Of a DNA stretch of 64,000 nucleotides, positions 55,877 to 64,000 are shown piece after piece. Below the pieces are notes generated by a model, which was not told the origin of the DNA, searched no databases, and was given only the letters and a program-made list of their open reading frames with translations. Within the stretch, counting starts at the first letter, position 1. Each line of letters opens with the position of its first letter. This stretch comes from Leptasterias polaris. Lineage: Eukaryota > Echinodermata > Asteroidea > Forcipulatida > Asteriidae. The position numbers and the translations under genes are program-made. The stretch spans positions 1 through 64,000 of the forward strand of contig JAZGTN010000176.1 of NCBI GenBank assembly GCA_037783415.1, read 5' to 3'.

Positions 55877-56278
55877 CTAAAAAGCGGCTTTAAAAAGGTG
55901 GGTTTTTATATTACATTTAAAAGAGGTAAGTTTCTGTTCGCTACGTTTATGAAACGGTAGCGCATTCCAAAGCTTAGGGGCTGCCACAGAAAAAGCCCTA
56001 TCACCAAATGTAGTCAAGAAAATACCATTATTCCCTGACCTAAGTTGATATGAAGATACTTTCCGGATGGAAACAAGATCCTGTAAGTACTTTGGAGAAA
56101 GACCATGAAGAGCTTTGAAGGTCAACAAAAGGATTTTAAAATTAATCCTGTACGAAACAGGCAGCCAATGTAATTGACGAATTATAGGTGAAATGTGTTC
56201 AAACCGGTGTGTGTTAGTAACAATTCTGGCAGCAGCGTTTTGAACCCTTTGTAGTTTAGCTATCTGTGACTTGTGGGC
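55877..56278 (-). pseudogene. CR1/L2-like RT C-terminal piece
   Basis: Reads IAKLQRVQNAAARIV, LHWLPVSYRI, LTFKALHGLSPKYLQDLV and APKLWNALP, the conserved post-RT segment of L2-like ORF2. It joins the RT piece by a shift near 56275. Confidence 0.85.
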
Positions 56279-57207
56279 AGACCATACAAAAGGCTATTAC
56301 AATAATCAAGACGACTGGTCACAAATGCATGAATTAGTTTTAAAAGAGAGTCTTGTGTTAGGAATTGACTAATGCGTTTGATGTTGTGAAGATGAAAAAA
56401 GGCTGCAGAGCAAGCTTTATTGATGTGGGTGTTCATTGTAAGTTCAGAATCAAACCATGACCCCAAATTACGAACACATGTTGTAGGAAAAACTTTAGCA
56501 TCACCTATCATGATATTGGAAATATTAATTTTCTTCAACTGCTGCTTTGATCCGATGATCAAAAATTCACTCTTAGCATCATTAATTAGAAGCCGGTCAT
56601 GCAACATCCATTGCCTGATGTCCCTAATGCAATCTTCCATTATAGTTACAGCAGCTTGACAAGATATATCGTCAGGTCTAAGAGATAGATACAGCTGAGT
56701 GTCATCGGCATAACAATCATCAGGCAGATGATGCTCAACGATGTCAAACAATTTAGAGGCATAGACAATGAATAAAAATGGTCCTAAGCAGGATCCCTGA
56801 GGAACGCCACAGTTGATATTAAACTTTTCTGATAAGGTACCTTGAATAGATACGCGTTGACTTCTATCTGACAAATAAGACGAAAACCAATCGAGGGCCT
56901 TGCCAGTGACTCCAAATTTAGACTGCAGACGTTTCAATAAAATTACGTGATCAACAGTATCGAACGCTGCACTCGGGTCTAAAAGGATAAGCAGAATAAC
57001 ATGTTGGGAATTCATCCTCATCAGTAAATCATTTTTAACCTTTATAAGAGCCGTCTCTGTACTATGATGCTTCCGGTAAGATGATTGAAAAACCGGAAAC
57101 ATGGAATGTTTTGACATGTGACAATAAAGTTGGTCACAAACGGCCCTCTCAGTTAATTTAGAAATAAATTGTAAGTTACTGATTGGTTGGTAGTTTTCTA
57201 ATTTCAT
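56260..57207 (-). pseudogene. CR1/L2-like reverse transcriptase
   Basis: RT motifs: YQPISNLQFISKLTERAV, HHSTETALIKV, LLDPSAAFDTVDH (motif A; the family norm is LDLSAAFD), GVPQGSCLGPFLFIVY and YADDTQLY (active-site YADD). It is in the same frame as the upstream piece; one TAA between 57208 and 57225 separates them. Confidence 0.9.
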
Positions 57208-57222
57208 ATCGAGATTGTTTTT

Positions 57223-58251
57223 TTAAAATAAAGGGCATATTAAAGCTTTTTTCCAGTCAGTAGGAAATGTACCAGATACTAATGATGAGTTTATAATGTT
57301 GGTAAGTACTGGAAGCAAAGCATCAAGGCACTCGCCCACAAGGTTAGTAGGCATGGGATCCAGAGCGCATGATCCCTTAGAAGAATTGACAACAAGCTGT
57401 TTTACCTGTGACTCGGTTAATGGTATGAAACTATCAAACGGGATATTACTGGACATTGTTTCAGATGTAAAAGATAACGTTCTGTCAACAGAGGTTGAAA
57501 CTTCCAAGTCTTCAAGTTTAGCATGAATATTAGATATTTTCTTTACAAAAAAGCTACCCATATCATTAGCAAGAGTCATTTTATCTTTAAAAGGTGGAAA
57601 GAGGACGTCATCACTATGCCCAAGCAGCTTTTTAGATGCTCTAAATAATTTCCTCTGGTCGGAACTAGTACTTTCGATAAAGTCTTTGTAGAAATTGCAG
57701 CGAGCTTTATAAAGAAGAAAGGTTACCTTATTTCTTAATAGCTTATATTCTAAAAGATCAGAGGCCATGTTTGTTCGTCGCCACCTCTTTTCTGCACGTC
57801 TCCTCATCCTCAAGGCAGAGTTGATTTCTTGATTAAACCAAGGTAGACGGGGCCTAGCAGTGACCATCTTGGACTTTAATGGGGCATGTGTGTTGAAGAT
57901 ACCAGCTAGTGTAGTATTATAGCATTTCGTAAGCTCCTCAAGATCTTGAGGAGTGTCCCTGCACAGCCTAGAAGAGACTAAGTCACTTTTAACATGTTGC
58001 TGGAGACCCATGGATTCAAGAAGTGTTAAAAAACGTATAGTGTTTGGATCGTCAGAAATGTCAACATGGATGTTAAAATCTCCAGTTATTAAAACTGGTT
58101 CAGAAGATAAAATAATGGATTCTAAATAATCGGCAAAATCAGTGATAAACCGATTAACTGTACAAGGGTGGCTAACTGAGTAAGGTGGCCTGTAAATGAT
58201 TACAAGTCGTAATTTAAACGAATTAATCCCTAGACCATTCTGAAAACTCAA
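57223..58251 (-). pseudogene. CR1/L2-like endonuclease C-terminus and linker
   Basis: It contains IIYRPPYS and ITGDFNIHVD of the APE-like endonuclease. The piece from the 'GHTLD' region to the catalytic 'SDH' is missing (after GLQQHV), so there is an internal deletion. The linker region (ALDPMPTNLVGECLDALLPV) leads into the RT. Confidence 0.85.
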
Positions 58252-58287
58252 ATGAATCTAATTCATCTCCAGCAATTTTCTTGACAT

Positions 58288-58773
58288 TCAAATGATCACG
58301 AAACAGCAAAGCAGTGCCTCCCCCACACGGTTTTTCCGGGGATGATCTAGCAATCTAAAACCAGGTGGAGTTGCTTCAACCTTGTGGGCAACATCCATAT
58401 CTGTAAACCAAGTCTCTGTAAGGGCAAACAAATCAGGCTTACTATTAATAGCATAAGAAACAAAATCAGCTGTTTTATTTCTAAGAGATCTGGTATTTAA
58501 GCAACAAAGTTTAAATAGATCATCAGAGGAATCGGCAGGATTTACAACAATGTGTTTAAGGACAGGAGTATGTTTTTCCAAAGCTAACCCATTATGAACA
58601 TAATCAAGCCGGTGACCAATGTGAACATGAATTTTACACCTATAGTTACAATGACCCGCTCTATTACCCCTGAACCGAAAAATTCCATTCGCTTTCAGAA
58701 TCGAAAACAATCCAGGCTGAATGGAGTGATAAAAAGTCTTACGGATGTTAAAAAGCTGACTATGGGAATACAT
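58288..58773 (-). pseudogene. CR1/L2-like endonuclease N-terminus
   Basis: Reads LCCLNTRSLRNKTADFV and FALTETWFTD, the start of the APE-like fold. The frame breaks at the conserved GGG-TALL region near 58310-58330, and the rest is in another frame. Confidence 0.82.
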
Positions 58774-59029
58774 TATAGTTGTATTACTATAGACATGTTA
58801 GAATGCGAATTTTCTGTATGCATAAAATGCAACTCGTCATTGCTACATGTAGTGCATCCAATACGAGGGCCTGGGTTAACTGAAATATCCATAAATATTG
58901 TTATATCCTGTGGAGGGTCATGACCAGGAATAACTAGAGTAGTTTGGCCATGTTTGGACCATTTGACTAATAGAACTTTTGAGAAATTGAATCCAGTACG
59001 GCACAGCTGTAATGTTACCCCATGACAGT

Positions 59030-60940
59030 CAGGGGCGGATACAGGGGGGGGGGGGGGGCGTGGGGGCGCACGCCCCCCCTTTTGCTTGAGAAAAAAATAA
59101 TAATAATAAATAAAAAAAACATCAAGGGGAAAAATGAGGGAGAGACAAAGTTAATGACATAGGCCCTACCTATTTTTTTTATTATAAAAAAGCTACTAAT
59201 AATCCGTACCTCGTACACTTTGTTTCATTTGTGGACCACTATTAATTCACTGACTTATGAGGAATTACACGTGAATCTGTGTGTGTGGACATCGTATTTT
59301 TCTCACACACTGAACATAAGCGCGAAACACCTGCACATGCCTGGCGCGGGGTCCGGGGGGCGTGAAGATCATACCGCAGCGTGAGTCGACCATGCCACCT
59401 GTGTGTGTCCATTGTGCAAAGAATGGCTGGAGGTCAGCACGCGTGCGCGCTAAATACAATGTGACTTTTACAATACGAAGTGAAGACATCTAGCCCCATG
59501 AATAGGGCCAATCCACTTCGTATCCTTGGCTCTAGCACCATTGCATTCCTATTTTTGTGCCCGATTTAATTTTTAATCCGGGTTATGAAACTTACTGATC
59601 GAATGCTACTGTACTTGTAGAAAGCCCTATAATGCTTAGTTGTTTTTTAAAAACATCACAGATCTTTTGGGAAAATTCTTTGCTTTTCGAATCGCGAGTG
59701 TGATTTTTTCCCCACATATTATTAACTTGCTCGAAAACATTGTCAGGTTCCCTTAACAATCCACAACAGTTATACGATCAACTGCTGATATTTAATGGGG
59801 ACCAGACTGATTCACTCAGCGCGCCATCAAGGTTTTGTGAAATACGTGTAATGAGGTGCGCATCTTAAGCCCGTCTGCGCAAAATATATTATGCTCGGCG
59901 CATTATGTAAATCAGCCTGGTCCCCATTAGATCGTATAAATGTTGTGAAATTGTTCAGGGAACCGAACTAGCCAGTATGGTTCTCGCGCAAGTTGTTAAT
60001 ACGTGATCAAAAAATTCACTCTCGCGACTCGAAAGGCATCCAATTTTCCCCCATATCCGTGATGCTAAAAAAAACGTTTAGCATTATAGGGCTTTCTACA
60101 AGTAGGCCTATAGTAGCATTCGATCGGTAAATTTTATAACCCGGATTAAAAATTACATCGGGCACAAAAATAGGATTGCAATGGTGCAAGGCCCAATTGG
60201 CAAGGATACGAACGAAGTGGATTGGCCCTATATGGGGCTAGTGAAGACATCATCGTATATAAATCATGGTGTCTCACTCTGTTCAGAAAATCACAGATTG
60301 TTTTTGTATTCAAGAAAGAGGGTTAATATCTGTTGTGTTTCTTTCAAGCTAGTAATTATCAATTGTGCAGATAATACACCGATGCAGGGCTGGGGGAGGA
60401 GGCCTCTAGGCCTACCCTCACATTTTCGTACATTAATGTTATTGTTGCTCGATTGCGCTGTCACTGAAGACAAGCACAACTTGTTCTTATCAGTATATAG
60501 TAACATATTTTGTGTCACATTCTAATCCTCAAGTATGTGAACAATTATTATAGACAAAGAGACCCTATTTGGTTAATTATATTATTAAAAATTGCACTAT
60601 CATTTGTCTCACCCAACAGTTTTTCCCCCCTGAATATTGTATTAATTGTAGCCTGCATTTTGATTTTTATAACTCAGGATGGCTGATTCAAATCAATGAC
60701 TCCCAACTCGAAAATAAAGTTTTAACAATGATCTTGCTAAAACAAAAGTGGTCAGATATTTTTAGAGATCGCACCACAGAGCATCTAGAATCCTAACTGT
60801 TTCGGAGCATTTAAGCGGGCCCCGGAACCAGCCCATGGGCTTCGCGTTACGCGCTCGAAGGAGCCGAAAATTTCATTCACCATTTGCTGCTTGGTAAATT
60901 TTCACGCCCCCCCGTTTGGAAAATCCTGGATCCGCCCCTG
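59030..60940. mobile_element. hAT-like end pair (CAGGGGCGGAT ... ATCCGCCCCTG)
   Basis: The left end CAGGGGCGGATACAGG and right end CCTGGATCCGCCCCTG are inverted, and each is followed inward by a G-run and GGGCGTG. The interior has no transposase; it holds the palindromic element below. No clean 8-bp target duplication was found (ATGACAGT against GACAGGGT), so these may be ends of two separate copies. Confidence 0.5.
59491..60240. mobile_element. 750-bp palindromic (foldback) MITE with 11-bp target duplication
   Basis: The ends TAGCCCCAT...AGGGCCAATCCACTTCG are inverted with only small gaps. Complementarity continues inward, including AATGGGGACCAG...CTGGTCCCCATT near the centre. GTGAAGACATC flanks it at 59480-59490 and 60241-60251. 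A 9-11-bp duplication points to Mutator-like mobilisation. No coding capacity. Confidence 0.85.
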
Positions 60941-61558
60941 GACAGGGTGTGATTGGCACAACAAAATTAGTCAGACACATGTACTGATCCGAAGACACAA
61001 AATACTCATTTCTGACAGTCTCAGCATCAGCAAAGATTTGAACCAGTTGTGACTTTATGTATGATAAAAAGCAGATGTAAAAACACCAACAGACGAGCAC
61101 GGGCACTAATGGCAACAGCCATGGTGAATACACGTTACAAAATAGTGAACTCGACCGGAGAAAAAAAACACATCAAAAACATCAAAATAACAAGCAATAC
61201 GTATCGGATAAAGCACCAAAATATATCACAAATAAGTACAGAAAGCTTACCAAACACGTCAACAATAAATAAAAAGACGATGCCAAAAACTCAGCAAAGA
61301 TTAAACGGATAAAAATAAGCAAGCACTGGCAGAGAAAAATAGACAGTGGCAGCTACAGAACAGCGCCCTCTAACATTTAATATATAATTATGTACAGTGA
61401 CGATAATGTTTTGTGGTTCTCAATTATACTTGTTAAAGTTTTGGGGAATGAAACAATGCTAGGCTGAACATTGCCTCTTGGATTTTAAAGTGCCAAAGTT
61501 AAAGTAAATGTTAAAGTTTTAAAACTGACTTACAACTTTTACTTACAACCAGGCAACA
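60941..61558. other. No recognised gene
   Basis: Short open frames on both strands (about 86-87 residues) with no motif that I recognise. Confidence 0.5.
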
Positions 61559-61825
61559 TTACCACAGACATGCACATATTGCTGTGTAGTCGTCAACGAT
61601 GTAAATCAGCGAGTCTACCAGAGCTCGTTGTTGTTCTCTAAGAACTTTTACTTTATCTTGATAGGATAGCATATTTACTAGAATGTGTGGTAATTTACCG
61701 TTCTTGCTTTGTCCATCACGGTGTGCGTGTTCGATTCTCGGAAATTCGGTATAGCTGAATTCTGATGACAGAATGCTCTCTACCAATGTACATGTAGTGC
61801 AGCTCTCACTCTGCATTCTGTCCAC
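61559..61825 (-). pseudogene. L1 ORF1-like fragment
   Basis: The reading PRIEHAHRDGQ...GKLPHILVNMLSYQDKVKVLREQQ fits the end of the L1 ORF1p RRM and the start of its C-terminal domain (family pattern 'IERAHR ... RPIIVxF ... DxxxVL'). It is on the same strand as the L1-like ORF2 pieces below 55460 and might be their ORF1, but the intervening DNA is occupied by other elements, so this link is a guess. The open frame at 61883-62200 upstream is unrecognised. Confidence 0.6.
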
Positions 61826-62487
61826 TCCGGCAGAACCTCTCTTGATTGTTGATTTTTGATGTTTGTTTGGCCAGTAGGGTCTTCATGCTGGAAATCTCGG
61901 AGTGTTCAGTTCTTTTTCCTGGTCAAGCTTGGTTATTCTTTCTCCCTTAAATTGCTGTTGGCCCTTAACAACCTTGGCCAATTTCGACCGTATAAAGGCT
62001 TGAAAATCTTGGAGATCCCCGTCATCCTCAGGCACTCCAACGTCACTTGAAAAATTTCTCCAGGCTGACCATGCCAGTGGATGGGCTCGCAACCGAATGA
62101 ACAGCCCTTTTTCCCCCTCTGTGCCTTGGGGCAAATAGCTAACTACTTGAACTACTTGAATGGTTATTGATAATAAGCTTGGGAGCCAGTGTGAGGACAC
62201 GTCTTGCTCATTACATTGTCAAGGGTTGAGGCCAATACATGTAGCTAATCTGGAGTTCTTAAGAAATATGATCAAATGGGTTGTGGCCCTGCAAATCCAG
62301 GACCATCTGTTTCATCACCTGTTGTATGCAACTACACAATCAGCATACCAGGCTTATCACATTGAAACGGCATTGCTAAGAGTTTATAATGATATCCTTG
62401 CTCTGGATGAGGGACAGGAGGTGATCTTGGAACTCTTGGTGCAGAGTGCTGAAGTGGTTCAATACTTACCTTACAGGCTGGTCTCAA

Positions 62488-62835
62488 TAATAACTAGTTC
62501 TTATTTACAATAACGTATCAACGCGCTTTACATTAGTGCTCTGGTCATGACATTAGGCCAATAACATTCCTTTAATCTTTCTCAGCTCCCTGGGGAGTAT
62601 ACAGCCGGAGCTGCTGAGGCGCTCCAAGGGCTTTTTCAAACACAATATCAACCTCTACCCTCACAGGTACCCATTTATATCCCTGGGTGAACAGAAGCAA
62701 CTACATGTATGTACATGTAGTAAAGCATCTTGCTCAAGGACACAAGTTACATAACCGGGATTCGAACCCACACTCCGATGACTTAACCACCAGAACTTTA
62801 ATTCAATGCTCTAAACCGCTTGGCCATGACACCCT
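62488..62835 (-). mobile_element. tRNA-derived SINE
   Basis: Minus strand: GGTGTCATGGCCAAGCGGTT with box A TGGCCAAGCGG (62815-62825), box B GGTTCGAATCC (62758-62768), then the body TTGTGTCCTTGAGCAAGATG, and a 3' part GCGCGTTGATACGTTATTGT ending in ACTAGTTATTATT. The head resembles a Leu/Ser-class tRNA. The 3' part resembles L2-type 3' ends, as expected for a SINE mobilised by an L2 element. Ends are set from where the host L2 reading stops and resumes. Confidence 0.82.
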
Positions 62836-63435
62836 ACATTCTCAATGGCAAAGATGAATCATCGCCCTACTTCTAGGATCTTCATGGAGTTCAAACGGGC
62901 TCAGTAGTTGGCCCCTTAGCCTTTACTCTATATTCTTCATTGCTTGAAGATGTCATTAATCACTATGGTACATGTATCTCCAAACGATTTACCCTGATAA
63001 CACCCAACTTGCATTATTCTCATGAAAAGATAAAAGACCATCAGGCATCGTTGGGGGTCTGTCCAAGCAAAAATAACGTCTGTCACAAAAAACAATGACT
63101 TTTTCAATTGAATTATTTACCATGTTTACAGAGTTATTTTTTTCACTGTCATCACATACATGTATGGGGGCCTATCAAACTGCAAAATTGTCATGGTCTT
63201 TCATGTTCTAACAGGTAAAACGTGACAGATGTTACATGTACCTTACATTTTACAAATGTCAAGATTGCTTGAAAGACAAAATTCTACTACAAGCTTTCTT
63301 AAATTAAACGAGAATAAAGCCGAGGTCATTCGTTTTTCCAGTTGTCTTAGACCTGTTTGTCCTAGGAGCACATTGGACAATACTTCCATATGCCCAGTTT
63401 CAAGTGCTCACAATCTCTGAGTTCTCTTTATTTAA

Positions 63436-63803
63436 AGGCACTGAACACTATTGGTAATTACTCAAAAAAATTGTCAGCATAAAAACTTACTTCGTAACGA
63501 GCAATGGAGAGCTGTTGATAGTATAAAACATTGTGAGAAACGACTCCCTCTGAAGTAACGTAGTTTTTGAGAAAAAGGTAATTTCTCACGCAAATAATAA
63601 AAGACTTCAGCGAAGCCTTTTAATATTGGCATCTGAAAGCACACAAATTTGTGCAACAAGGGTGTTTTTTCTTTCAATATTTTCTTGCAACTTCGATGAC
63701 CAATTCAGCCCAAATTTTCACTAGTTTGTTATTTTATGCATATGTTGGGATACACCAAGTGAGAATACTGGTCTTTGACAATTACCAAAGGTGTCCAGTG
63801 CCT
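63436..63803. mobile_element. TTAA-flanked MITE (AGGCACTG ends)
   Basis: 368 bp bounded by TTAA at 63432-63435 and 63804-63807. Inverted ends are AGGCACTGAACACTATTGGT and the complement of ACCAAAGGTGTCCAGTGCCT. It is the same type as 8566-8918. It interrupts the L2-like RT fragment, whose reading resumes at 63808. Confidence 0.88.
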
Positions 63804-64000
63804 TTAATGACAATCTTTCGCTAAACAATCATGTCAGCAATGTTTGTCCTGCTGCCGCCTCATTTGCTCTTCATGGAATATGCTCCATCAGACATCGGGA
63901 TATGAAATCAACTGAAAAATTGATTAATTCCTTGATCGTGTGCCGCAAAGATATTTTCAACATCTACTTTACGGACTACCCAACACTCAAATTGTTACAA

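Larger units (their letters stand above)
55544..58790 (-). mobile_element. CR1/L2-like non-LTR retrotransposon, degraded
   Basis: Minus-strand element with endonuclease and RT pieces in order and a 3' end of GGGGCGCAATATAAATTTTA followed by (ATT)n at 55544-55560. That AT-rich 3' tail is typical of L2-like families. The 5' end is truncated or diverged near 58790. From 58791 to 59029 I recognise nothing. Confidence 0.85.
62160..64000 (+). pseudogene. L2-like reverse transcriptase fragment, interrupted twice
   Basis: Pieces in order: ALQIQDHLFHHLLY, HIETALLRVYNDILALDEGQ (62340-62420) and WFNTYLTGWSQ (about 62455-62487); then after the SINE, GSVVGPLAFTLYSSLLEDVI (about 62900-62960) and LKLNENKAEVIRFSS (63290-63340). 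After the TTAA element come LNNHVSNVCPAAASFALHGI (about 63815-63880) and STEKLINSLIVCR (to 63943). It runs off the window. Decayed, with shifts and deletions (motif A is missing). Confidence 0.82.

Noticed and set aside
59030..60940. A confident single hAT transposon
   Set aside because: No matching 8-bp target duplication, no transposase, and G-runs of different length; kept only as a low-confidence end pair.
62740..62835. tRNA gene on the minus strand
   Set aside because: Box A and B are present, but the sequence continues into a SINE body and lacks a proper acceptor stem pairing.

Overview
The window is eukaryotic, repeat-dominated intergenic DNA, most likely from a marine deuterostome invertebrate. 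My leaning is an echinoderm, from the overall feel of the repeats (CR1/L2-like and Ngaro-like retroelements, a tRNA-headed SINE with a 'TTGTGTCCTTGAGCAAG' body, many TACATGTA motifs, TTAA-flanked short repeats); nothing in the sequence proves this. I see no convincing host protein-coding gene, rRNA, functional tRNA, CRISPR array or prokaryotic operon. Almost everything recognisable is a transposable element (TE) or satellite-like repeat, and most of the TE genes lie on the minus strand.

Layout. 1-3083 and 7979-10535 are two copies (A and B) of one composite repeat: a GGGCCC-ended MITE, ~480-bp tandem units, then ~130-bp tandem units carrying CCGGAAGT. Between them (3160-6980, minus) lies a broken non-LTR retrotransposon of the restriction-like-endonuclease type (Myb-like, RT, CCHC, PD-(D/E)XK), with a similar hairpin on each side. 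10867-15745 is a complete but mutated Ty3/Gypsy LTR retrotransposon (minus) with a 5-bp target duplication, PBS and PPT. 15750-18430 is A-rich with a ~150-bp direct repeat. 18437-24700 is a tandem array of 1.7-2.5-kb units built from ~130-bp sub-repeats with CCGGAAGT and TGACGTCA motifs; hairpins of the form AGGTGTTCG...CGAACACCT accompany it as far as 29650. 30125-31260 is a decayed plus-strand L2/CR1-like fragment.

32013-55460 is one nested stack. The outermost layer is an L1-like RT on the minus strand, now in three pieces (55460-54881, 37434-36836, 32705-32013). One break holds an intact CR1/L2-like element with a PHD finger (32721-about 36838). The other break holds a Ngaro-like (DIRS-order) tyrosine-recombinase retrotransposon with split direct repeats (37435-54880). 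That element is itself split between its gag and RT genes by a 9,755-bp foldback DNA transposon (42767-52521). The foldback has CAGT...ACTG ends, a TA target duplication and two opposed tandem arrays, but no transposase.

55544-58790 is a degraded CR1/L2-like element (minus). 59030-60940 is a pair of hAT-like ends (CAGGGGCGGAT) enclosing a 750-bp palindromic element with an 11-bp target duplication. 61559-61825 is an L1 ORF1-like fragment. 62160-64000 is an L2-like RT fragment (plus) interrupted by a SINE (62488-62835) and a TTAA-flanked MITE (63436-63803). The genes do not form a host pathway. The interest lies in the order of insertion, the structure of the non-autonomous elements, and which copies still look competent.
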